NCBI GenBank assembly: GCA_021805585.1
Contig: JAJZEY010000555.1
Coordinates: forward strand, 1-11,393
Length of the DNA: 11,393 bases
Direction: 5' to 3'
DNA from: Planctomycetota bacterium
GTDB lineage: Bacteria > Planctomycetota > Phycisphaerae > WQYP01
The notes under the pieces are model-generated. The model worked only from the letters and a program-made list of their open reading frames with translations, had not been told where the DNA came from and searched no databases. The position numbers and the translations under genes are program-made. Positions 1 to 6,660 of the stretch are shown here, one piece after another (positions within the stretch are counted from its first letter, which is position 1; the number at the start of each line of letters is the position of its first letter).

Positions 1-427
1 CAGCCATCTGTGGTGTGTCGGTATCCGCGATATCATGGAACAGCATCTGCCAGCCCAGTTTTTGCGACTCTCTGGCCAATACCTGATGGACTGTGGAAAA
101 AATACTGCCCGGTTCCAACGGGGGAAATATAACTCCAATGCTTGCCGACGCGGTCGGCTGGGGGCCTTGGACGTAGGTGCCCGATCCACGGCGCCGGCGT
201 ACAATGCCCGCGGCTTCCAAGTCGCGCAAGGCGCGAATGACCGTGATGCGGGATACGTTAAATTCCGCCAGCAATTCCGATTCCGTCGGCAGTCGGCTGC
301 CGGCGGTATATTCACCGCGCCGAATCGCCCGCAACAAAGCATTATAGACGGCGCGATATTTCGGCTGGTCCTCTCGTATGGGGACCGAGGTGTGCACATA
401 TTCTGGTTTCGTTGCGCTTTTTCGCAT
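1..427 (-). CDS. GntR-family transcriptional regulator with LacI-type sensor domain (3' end outside window)
   Basis: The first 142 codons of a DNA-binding regulator, read leftwards and cut by the window edge. Residues about 22-87 form a GntR winged helix-turn-helix: PKYRAVYNALLRAIRRG, then GSRLPTESELLAEFNVSR, then ITVIRALRDLEAAGIV and the wing RRGSGTYV. From residue 96 the sequence SIGVIFPPLEPGSIFSTV resembles the start of a LacI/periplasmic-binding-protein-like effector domain, as in AraR-type repressors, rather than the usual FadR or UTRA domains. Regulators of this architecture usually sense a sugar and repress nearby uptake or catabolic genes. The ATG at 427 has a weak GGAA about 5 nt upstream. 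The gene sits 166 bp downstream of the symporter gene on the same strand, so control of the two neighbouring transporters is plausible but inferred. Family call is firm; ligand unknown. Confidence 0.9.
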   Translation of the reverse strand, partial: MRKSATKPEYVHTSVPIREDQPKYRAVYNALLRAIRRGEYTAGSRLPTESELLAEFNVSRITVIRALRDLEAAGIVRRRRGSGTYVQGPQPTASASIGVIFPPLEPGSIFSTVHQVLARESQKLGWQMLFHDIADTDTPQMA

Positions 428-435
428 AAAAATTC

Positions 436-446
436 CAATATTATTG
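436..446. promoter_or_regulatory. Palindrome at the GntR-type gene's ribosome-binding region, possible auto-operator
   Basis: CAATATTATTG is a perfect 5+1+5 palindrome ending 9 nt upstream of the regulator start codon and touching its weak GGAA ribosome-binding site. A repressor bound here would block its own expression. Short AT-rich palindromes occur by chance, so this is only a candidate. Confidence 0.2.
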
Positions 447-544
447 CGAATTCCGTTGCTGGTATTCTCGCCGTTTGTCAGGTTTTAGCAAGTGGTGACC
501 TAATTTTTCCAAGCGATGCTTTATTGTCGGAAAATGCATAATTC

Positions 545-565
545 AAAAAGGCGGCCCTGCGGCCG
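545..565 (-). terminator. Possible weak intrinsic terminator after the symporter gene
   Basis: On the minus strand, CGGCC-GCAG-GGCCG forms a 5-bp all-GC stem with a 4-nt loop, followed by CC and five T residues. It begins about 28 bp past the symporter stop codon. The stem is short and the T tract brief, so it may only attenuate transcription before the downstream regulator gene. Confidence 0.35.
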
Positions 566-593
566 AAAGGGATCGCCTGTCCAATATTGATTT

Positions 594-2555
594 TCAGACC
601 GCATCGGCATTGGAATCGATTGATAATCGGCGCCACCAGAACAGATACAAGCCACCTGCACCGATTAAAAAGAGGGGTAGCGTCATGAAAAAGGATGCAT
701 AGGCTTTCATCACCAATTGCATGGGCAGTAAAAAAAGCGTCACTTGCCAGACCAACGCAAATGGAACAGTTAACAGATCGTTGCGGTGTTCCGCGCGAAT
801 GGAACGTTTCTTTTCGTCGGTGAATACATTGCGCATTGGCCCCCAAAAACCGAAAGGTCGGGTCACCCGATAAAAATTCTCCGTGACCTTCTGCGGAGTG
901 GGTCGCGTCAGCAGCGCCCCGGCTATTGTGGCAAGAAAGGAAACGAAAGTCATAAGCAGAAATTGCCGCCATTCCAGAAGGTCGGGCGAGACCATCCGTT
1001 CCACAATTGCCAAAACGCCGCCGGTCAGGGTTCCCGCAGCCACGCCCCAGGCGTTGCACCGCCACCAGTAAAGTCTTAAAACCTGCGGGCCTAAGGCACC
1101 CGCGGTCAGGCCCATGGCAATCCAGCCCCACAAATTATTAATATTCCGCGCTTCAATTCCCATATAAAATCCGGTGGCCACAATCAGCAGTGTCCCAAGG
1201 TATGCGGTCAGCATTAATTCCCGACCCGTTGCGCGGGGCCGCAAAAAATTTCGGTAAATATCATTCACCAGCAGCGCGGTAGCGCTGCTGACCTGCCCGC
1301 TTAAAGATGTCATCATGGTGGCCAGCATGGCCACCAGTAGAAGATCCCGGATGCCGGGAATCGAAATCGCGCCCAGAACTGCGGGAAGAATCAATTCCGG
1401 ATCAACCGATCCGCCGTAGCCAACCAGTGGCAATTTAGTCGCCCATTGCGGCCCAAGCACGCGTTGGAGGCCGGTAATAAGCCCGCGGGGGCATTGGGTT
1501 GGATCATGCACAATACGGGCGGTCAGGTCTTGCCAGAACGCGGGCGATGTGTGCGGGTAAAAATGATGGATGAGTCCGGCGGCGGCACCCACGGTCTGGG
1601 GCACGGCAAATAGATGCCGCACCAGCAGAATGCCCAGAATCGCGTAGCCCATCATCATCGGCCAGCGGAACATCAGCGTTCCGGCCTGCAACAGCGAAAG
1701 CAGCCCGCAATCGCGGTCGGTTTTGGCCGCAAAATAGCGCTGTTCGGCACCGCCGCCCAGACCGCCGATCACGCTGCGAAGAAGATAGAACGAGACAATA
1801 AATATCAGAAAGTGATACGCGCCATAGCCCGGCGGTGTATGCACCCGCCAGCCAGGCAGGGAAACGGACCAAGAGTGGTTTCCCGTCACCGCCGCCGCGG
1901 TGGCGGCCAGTGCATGGTTGTCGGGAAAACTCATCCACGCATAAAGCGCGACCACCACACACGCCGCGATTACCACCACGCCATGAATCAGATTGGTCGC
2001 CACCACACCATAAAAGCCGGCAAACATAGTGTAAATTGTGGCCGCCCCAAATACCACAGCCGTGGCGGCAATAGGTGAAAACGGAACAAACAGCCCCAGA
2101 AAAAGACTTGCCCCACGCACAAAATAAGCGATCATGCCGATCACCAGCACAATACCCATAAAGGCCGTCAGGAACCGGACAATTTCAGCCGACTTGCCCT
2201 CCCCAAAACGAAAGGTGTACCACTCGGCCGGGGTTATGCAGCGTGAACGCCGATGCCATTTGCCGGTAAAAGCCAGCATAAAGGCGAGCACCAGCACGGC
2301 CCCGCCACGAAATTCAATAAACAGGCCCTGCGGACCAAGCAAGTAAATAAACGATGTAATCAGCATGGTTCCGGTCAGGTCAAACCACAACGCCATGCCC
2401 GTTATGCCCAGAAATACCCACGACATTGACCGACCAGCCAGAAAATAGCTTTCAAGGTTGGTCGAAGCCCGGCGGCTAAGCATCAGCCCTGCTGAAAGCA
2501 CCAGTGCAAAGTATCCACCGATGATGGCCAGGTCCCATGAGCTTAAAGGTTCCAT
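594..2555 (-). CDS. Sodium:solute symporter (SSS family), enlarged
   Basis: An inner-membrane secondary transporter of the SSS family (LeuT fold) that imports a solute with sodium; the 653 residues contain many hydrophobic segments. Family marks include LESYFLAGRSMSW (35-46) after the first helix, ITPAEWYTFRFG (107-118), an EQRYFAAKTDRD loop (271-282), and ATMMTSLSGQVSSATALLVNDIY (around 412-434), where S/T residues usually form the sodium site. Typical members are about 500 residues. The extra length here is a C-terminal part from about 550 with a charged cytoplasmic stretch and two further hydrophobic segments (about 597-612 and 622-641). The ATG has GGAG 4 nt upstream (2560-2563). It diverges from an MFS sugar porter and precedes a GntR/LacI-type regulator, which suggests a sugar or sugar-acid substrate, but none can be assigned from sequence alone. 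Confidence 0.92.
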   Translation of the reverse strand: MEPLSSWDLAIIGGYFALVLSAGLMLSRRASTNLESYFLAGRSMSWVFLGITGMALWFDLTGTMLITSFIYLLGPQGLFIEFRGGAVLVLAFMLAFTGKWHRRSRCITPAEWYTFRFGEGKSAEIVRFLTAFMGIVLVIGMIAYFVRGASLFLGLFVPFSPIAATAVVFGAATIYTMFAGFYGVVATNLIHGVVVIAACVVVALYAWMSFPDNHALAATAAAVTGNHSWSVSLPGWRVHTPPGYGAYHFLIFIVSFYLLRSVIGGLGGGAEQRYFAAKTDRDCGLLSLLQAGTLMFRWPMMMGYAILGILLVRHLFAVPQTVGAAAGLIHHFYPHTSPAFWQDLTARIVHDPTQCPRGLITGLQRVLGPQWATKLPLVGYGGSVDPELILPAVLGAISIPGIRDLLLVAMLATMMTSLSGQVSSATALLVNDIYRNFLRPRATGRELMLTAYLGTLLIVATGFYMGIEARNINNLWGWIAMGLTAGALGPQVLRLYWWRCNAWGVAAGTLTGGVLAIVERMVSPDLLEWRQFLLMTFVSFLATIAGALLTRPTPQKVTENFYRVTRPFGFWGPMRNVFTDEKKRSIRAEHRNDLLTVPFALVWQVTLFLLPMQLVMKAYASFFMTLPLFLIGAGGLYLFWWRRLSIDSNADAV

Positions 2556-2658
2556 GAATCTCCGTCAGGCCGACCGCGACCATATAGTTGGGTGCCTGGT
2601 GTGGCGTTTGCCGGTAAACTCCCGCTGTTCAGCCGGACCGTCGGGCCATTTGAGCTTA

Positions 2659-2727
2659 TTCCATCCGCACCGGCATTGCGACCCGTTGTGCTATGCCGGC
2701 ATTTTACGGAATTTTGGCCGGATGGAA
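2659..2727. repeat. Nested inverted repeat (9-bp outer and 7-bp inner arms)
   Basis: Outer arms TTCCATCCG (2659-2667) and CGGATGGAA (2719-2727) are perfect reverse complements. Inside them CCGGCAT (2670-2676) and ATGCCGG (2693-2699) form a second perfect pair around a 16-nt loop. As RNA it would fold into a stem, an internal loop and an apical hairpin. It could be a leader structure of the symporter mRNA or paired operator half-sites. The repeats are seen directly; the function is inferred. Confidence 0.6.
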
Positions 2728-2903
2728 CACCCCCGCCGTGCACGCGGTTGAGCGGCAGGATTGCGCAGCGCTGTGGAAATTGACATATTTGCTGGAAGAT
2801 CGGAATCGGGAATCCGGAAACGAAGGCGAAAAAAATCACAATGTTTAGCACCAGTTGATTTTTTCGGGCACCGACCGGATGATATGTTGACTCAAGCGAA
2901 GCA

Positions 2904-2912
2904 AGTATAGCA
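2904..2912 (-). promoter_or_regulatory. Candidate extended -10 promoter for the symporter gene
   Basis: The minus strand reads TGCTATACT, an extended -10 motif (TGn followed by TATACT, 5 of 6 to consensus). I see no good -35 at 16-18 nt, which is common for extended -10 promoters. Transcription starting near 2897 would leave a leader of about 340 nt before the symporter ATG, containing the nested inverted repeat. No stronger promoter is visible nearer the gene. Confidence 0.3.
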
Positions 2913-2960
2913 AAGGTTTTGCGGCCTGGCGGCTGAATTCTTAAAAAAAGGATGGAAACA

Positions 2961-4478
2961 ATGACGAATCTGGACTCCGTGGAGTTGCCAAAAACATCTG
3001 GACCGATACCTGGCATCGGGGCGATCGTGTTCGCCGTTTCAGCCGCAGCGCTGGCCGGACTTCTGTTCGGCTATGACACCGGTGTGGCGTCGGGCGTGCA
3101 GGGATATCTGCAGAGCTATTTCCATCTGTCCAATGGCTGGCTGGGGTTTGCGATTGCCTGCCTGGAACTTGGGTGCGTTCCGGGAGCGATGTTCGCCGGA
3201 ACGCTGGCGGATCGTTATGGACGCAAGAATATTCTTATTATATGTGCCGTGCTGTTTGCCATATCAGGTATTTTATCGGCGATTCCCCAGGTGTTTTTTG
3301 AACTCGTTCTGGCACGCATACTGGGCGGACTGGCCATCGGCGCATCATCCATGGTGGCACCGGTTTATATTGCGGAAATCGCTCCGGAGCGCCATCGCGG
3401 CCGGTTGGGAGCATTGTTTCAGCTAGGTATTGTGGTAGGGATTGCCTTGGTCTACTGGGTTAATTTTTTCATTCTCAAGACCGGGCATACGATCACCGCC
3501 GCGCATGGAACCGCCGTCCTGAACTGGAATCAGACGATGGGTTGGCGCTGGATGCTCGGTTCCGAAACATTTCCCGCGCTGCTTTTTTTCCTTATGATTC
3601 TGGCCGTTCCCGAAAGTCCACGCTGGCTGGTGATTAACAATCGGGAAGAGCAGGGGCGAGCGATTCTGACCAAATTCGTCGGCAGTGCCGGTGCGGATAG
3701 GGAAATCAAGGCGGTGAAGGAAGTTGCATCCCAGGAGGAGGGCCGATTTTCTGAATTGTTTGCTCCGCGGTACCGCCTGCCGTTGTTGATAGCATTATTC
3801 CTGGCAATTTTCTCGCAATTCAGCGGCATCAATTCCATTATTTATTACGCGCCGCGCGTCTTTGAAGCCGCTGGCATGAAAACATCAAATGCGTTCGGTT
3901 CCACCGCATTGGTGGGTATGGTAAATCTGGCATTTACTTTTATCGCGGTCGGCTTTGTGGACAAGGCTGGGCGTAAATTGCTTTTGGCGATCGGCACCGC
4001 GATTCAGGTAGTGGCTCTGGCGTCGGTTGGATTGGTGTTTGCAATGGCCTCGCACGCGACGGAATTCAAACTGACCGCCGGCAAAATGGTTCCACATATT
4101 GTTTACCATTTCGACCATGCACAGGTAGTTATTCTGCTTACAAGCATATTGGTATTCATCGCCGCGTTTGCCATGGCGATGGGTCCGATGCCATGGATTA
4201 TCATTTCAGAAATATTCCCAGCCAGAATTCGTGGCCGTGCCGCGTCGGTTGGCATATTTACGCTGTGGATTGCCATTTATATTGTGGCTCAGACCTTCCC
4301 CTGGCTTAAGGCCAATGCCGGTCTGACCAACACCTATTTCATCTATTCCGGCTGTTCGCTGATCAGCTTCCTGTTTGTTCTGCTGGTATTGCCTGAAACC
4401 AAAGGTAAGACGCTGGAGCAGATTGAGGCGTTCTGGCATCATCGGCATCAGACCAGGATTGGCGGCGGGCGGGGCTAA
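2961..4478 (+). CDS. MFS sugar transporter (sugar porter family, XylE/GalP/AraE-like)
   Basis: A 12-helix inner-membrane transporter, probably a proton-linked monosaccharide importer. With the start at 2961 it has 505 residues. Sugar-porter signatures appear in order: GYDTGVASG (38-46), ADRYGRK (83-89), PVYIAEIAPERHRGRLGA (134-151) followed by Gln154, PESPRWLV (217-224), SQFSGINSIIYYAP (285-298), DKAGRK (334-339), PMPWIIISEIFPARIRGRAA (409-428) and PETKGKTLEQIE (478-489). Counterparts of XylE sugar contacts Gln168, Gln289, Asn294 and Trp392 appear kept, while the Gln288 position is Ser285. An extra loop at about 172-193 precedes helix 6. The ATG at 2961 is preferred over an in-frame ATG at 2952, because AAAGGA lies 8 nt upstream of it and would abut the earlier codon. 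It diverges from the symporter gene and ends 52 bp from the convergent mutL. Substrate unknown. Confidence 0.93.
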   Translation: MTNLDSVELPKTSGPIPGIGAIVFAVSAAALAGLLFGYDTGVASGVQGYLQSYFHLSNGWLGFAIACLELGCVPGAMFAGTLADRYGRKNILIICAVLFAISGILSAIPQVFFELVLARILGGLAIGASSMVAPVYIAEIAPERHRGRLGALFQLGIVVGIALVYWVNFFILKTGHTITAAHGTAVLNWNQTMGWRWMLGSETFPALLFFLMILAVPESPRWLVINNREEQGRAILTKFVGSAGADREIKAVKEVASQEEGRFSELFAPRYRLPLLIALFLAIFSQFSGINSIIYYAPRVFEAAGMKTSNAFGSTALVGMVNLAFTFIAVGFVDKAGRKLLLAIGTAIQVVALASVGLVFAMASHATEFKLTAGKMVPHIVYHFDHAQVVILLTSILVFIAAFAMAMGPMPWIIISEIFPARIRGRAASVGIFTLWIAIYIVAQTFPWLKANAGLTNTYFIYSGCSLISFLFVLLVLPETKGKTLEQIEAFWHHRHQTRIGGGRG

Positions 4479-4530
4479 GCAAAGGACGGTGCCCGGCGGG
4501 TGATTTGTCGCTGTGGTTATTGCACGCGAA

Positions 4531-6558
4531 TCAGCGCCGCTTGAACTGCTTTTCCAGGTCCCGCAGGGACAGGCGTATCGTGGTCGGGCGGCCATGCGGA
4601 CAATTGCTGGAACGCTCCACATCCAGCCGCTGTGACAGCAGCGCGCGAATTTCATCCGGTGCCAGCGGATCGCCCGCCTTGATCGCAGCCTTGCAGGCCG
4701 CCATATCCAGCACCTCGTGGAGAAGCTCTTCTTCGCCAATTCGCCCGGAAGATTCCAGCAACCGGTCCAGCAGGGAATGAATGTATTCCACAGGATTGAG
4801 CCGGGCCAGCAGCGTCGGCAGGCTTTGCACCGCGACACTTCCCGGATCAAATTCAGATATTTCCATACCCACACGCTCAAACATAGGTCGCAGGCGATCG
4901 ACGATCGCCATCTGACGGGGGTTTACGGAAACCACCACCGGCATCAGCAGGCGCTGCGCTTCCATCGGGCCTTTGCGCACACGGGCCAGAAGCTGTTCAT
5001 AAATAATTCGTTCATGAAGGGCATGCTGGTCTATCAGCAGAAGGCCGTCCGATTCCTCGACCACCAGGTAACTGTCATGAACCTGCAGGAATTTCCCCCC
5101 CGAAACGGTATAGCCGCCGATCTGGCCGGCGCGGGCTGATGAGGCGACAATTCCCGCCGACGGTGAGGGTACGACCGGAATTACACCGCTTTCCATATTG
5201 ACATCCGGCGCGACGATTGGTGCCGCCCCAGATGCCGCCGGTTCGGGCCAGTCGCCCGCGGCTGGCCGGCGACTGTCCGCATTTGACGTGGCCGCCAATG
5301 GCCCCGCCGGAGGATTCACAGCGGAATTAGCCGGCGGACTTGGCCATTCCGCGGGGGCCGCCGGAGAAGTCGTTGCCGGCGCGGGAAATTCAAATCCAGG
5401 TTGGGGCGGATTTGAGCCGCGAAAAAAATCGGCCACCACCTGGCGGCTCCGGGCGCTTTGCTGATCCAGATGCCGGGCATCGGTCGGCATTCTCATGCCG
5501 GAGTGGAATCTGGCCACGGCGGTTAAATCGCGTGCCAGCAACTGTTCCCGCAACGCGGCGAGTACCGCGCGGTAGGGTAGATTCGGCTCACGAAAGCGGA
5601 CCTCAGTCTTTTGCGGATGTACATTCACATCAAAGGCTTCCGGATCCATCCAGACAAAAATCACCGCAACGGGCTGACTGTTGGGTTCAATCAAACCGCG
5701 ATAGGCCTCCTTAATGGCATGAAGAAGGGATCGGTCACGGATAAACCGACCATTAAGAAACAAATATTGGTAGCGCGCCGTACCACGCGCTGTTTCAGGC
5801 AGTCCGATCCAGCCACTGATTCGAATGTGCCGGTCATCCAGATTTACGCCCAGCAGTTTGTCCTTTAATTCCGCCCCAAGCGCCTGCACAATTCGCCATG
5901 GATGATCCGCCGTTGGGGGCAGGTCCAGTGTGGTGCGGCCATTGTGGGAAAGCTGAATTCCAATGCCGGGGAAAGCCAAAGCGGTGCGCAAAACCATTTC
6001 CTGAATATGGCCGAATTCCGTCGCGTCGGTCCGCAGAAATTTGCGCCGGGCGGGAATACAGTAGAACAAATCGCGAATTTCGATTGTGGTGCCGGGCGGA
6101 CCGGCGCAGGGCGTGGCCGGACCAATCACACTTTCGTGCGCTTCAATGGAAACCGCCTGCATGTCCGCAGGCCGACGTGTGATAATGCGCGCATGGCTGA
6201 CACCCGCAACCGATGCAATGGCCTCGCCGCGAAAGCCCATCGTGGCAATGGCAAACAGGTCCTCCATGGTTCTGATTTTGCTTGTCGCGTGGCGGGCAAA
6301 CGCCAGCGGAGCATCTTCAGGCGACATTCCCGAACCATCATCGGTGATGCGAATCAGGGTGCGGCCGCCATTTTCAATCTGAATCGTGATGCGCTTAGCA
6401 CCGGCATCCACGGCGTTTTCCAGCAGTTCCTTGACCACGCTGGCCGGACGTTCCACCACTTCGCCGGCGGCTATTTTATTAATCAGCGCATCGGGCAACA
6501 CGGCGATAGCGCCGTGAAGCGGTTCTTTGGTCGCAACTGGAAGGCTTTCTTCAGACAT
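4531..6558 (-). CDS. mutL: DNA mismatch repair protein MutL (endonuclease type)
   Basis: A 675-residue MutL, the matchmaker that couples MutS mismatch recognition to strand removal. The N-terminal GHKL ATPase is intact: NKIAAGEVVERPASVVKEL (27-45, with Glu44 as likely catalytic base and Asn48 binding Mg), DDGSGM (73-78), ATSKI (91-95), GFRGEA (108-113), and VNVHPQKTEVRF (311-322) at the end of the transducer domain. A Pro/Ala-rich linker spans about 383-480. The C-terminal dimerisation domain carries the full nicking motif DQHALHERIIYE (510-521), matching DQHA(X)2E(X)4E, plus ACKAAIKAG (621-629) and CPHGRPT (653-659), which complete the zinc site. It is therefore predicted to nick DNA itself, as in bacteria lacking MutH. 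GAGG lies 4 nt upstream of the ATG. It follows ppx on the same strand after 94 bp; no mutS is in view. Confidence 0.97.
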   Translation of the reverse strand: MSEESLPVATKEPLHGAIAVLPDALINKIAAGEVVERPASVVKELLENAVDAGAKRITIQIENGGRTLIRITDDGSGMSPEDAPLAFARHATSKIRTMEDLFAIATMGFRGEAIASVAGVSHARIITRRPADMQAVSIEAHESVIGPATPCAGPPGTTIEIRDLFYCIPARRKFLRTDATEFGHIQEMVLRTALAFPGIGIQLSHNGRTTLDLPPTADHPWRIVQALGAELKDKLLGVNLDDRHIRISGWIGLPETARGTARYQYLFLNGRFIRDRSLLHAIKEAYRGLIEPNSQPVAVIFVWMDPEAFDVNVHPQKTEVRFREPNLPYRAVLAALREQLLARDLTAVARFHSGMRMPTDARHLDQQSARSRQVVADFFRGSNPPQPGFEFPAPATTSPAAPAEWPSPPANSAVNPPAGPLAATSNADSRRPAAGDWPEPAASGAAPIVAPDVNMESGVIPVVPSPSAGIVASSARAGQIGGYTVSGGKFLQVHDSYLVVEESDGLLLIDQHALHERIIYEQLLARVRKGPMEAQRLLMPVVVSVNPRQMAIVDRLRPMFERVGMEISEFDPGSVAVQSLPTLLARLNPVEYIHSLLDRLLESSGRIGEEELLHEVLDMAACKAAIKAGDPLAPDEIRALLSQRLDVERSSNCPHGRPTTIRLSLRDLEKQFKRR

Positions 6559-6603
6559 GACACCTCACCCATTTTTCTTTTCATACTGTTTTAACCGGGC
6601 CGT

Positions 6604-6660
6604 CCCGCACGGGGTAATCAGGGCGAGTTACCGCCCCGATGGCCCGCGGGAATCATCGGG
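6604..6660. repeat. Hairpin cluster between ppx and mutL, one overlapping the ppx stop
   Basis: CCCGATG (6635-6641) and CATCGGG (6654-6660) are perfect 7-bp inverted arms enclosing a CCCGCGGG palindrome, and this hairpin includes the ppx stop codon (6653-6655). Next to it lie GGGCG/CGCCC (6621-6625 and 6632-6636) and CCCG/CGGG (6604-6607 and 6610-6613). The first two hairpins share 6635-6636, so they cannot both form fully. No T tract follows on the minus strand, so classic intrinsic termination is unlikely; RNA stabilisation, processing or attenuation before mutL is possible. Confidence 0.45.

Larger units (their letters stand above)
2556..2960. other. Divergent control region between the two transporter genes
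   Basis: 405 bases with no convincing gene; frames open across it give composition-driven, motif-free peptides. It must carry promoters for both the leftward symporter and the rightward MFS transporter. Visible elements are a nested inverted repeat (2659-2727), an imperfect palindrome CGGAATCGGGAATCCG around 2801-2816, a minus-strand extended -10 (2904-2912), and a weak plus-strand pair TTGATT (2855-2860) and TGATAT (2880-2885) with a 19-nt spacer. A7 then GGA (2943-2952) forms the MFS ribosome-binding site. Confidence 0.6.

Noticed and set aside
35..541. Plus-strand open frame of 168 codons
   Set aside because: It is antisense to the GntR/LacI-type regulator, whose winged-helix motifs are unmistakable; the product has no recognisable features.
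2780..2785. Perfect TTGACA -35 box on the plus strand
   Set aside because: No acceptable -10 lies 16-18 nt downstream (the sequence there is GC-rich, around GGAATCGGG).
2952..2954. Upstream ATG as start of the MFS transporter
   Set aside because: The Shine-Dalgarno GGA directly abuts this codon, leaving no spacer, whereas the ATG at 2961 has correct spacing.
2543..3016. Minus-strand open frame of 157 codons spanning the transporter control region
   Set aside because: It overlaps the starts of both flanking genes, has no motif, and its hydrophobicity pattern is irregular.
4479..4530. Terminator between the convergent MFS and mutL genes
   Set aside because: I could not find a stem followed by a T tract on either strand in this 52-bp gap.
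5902..6594. Plus-strand open frame of 230 codons
   Set aside because: Antisense to the mutL ATPase domain; the length reflects the composition of the opposite strand.
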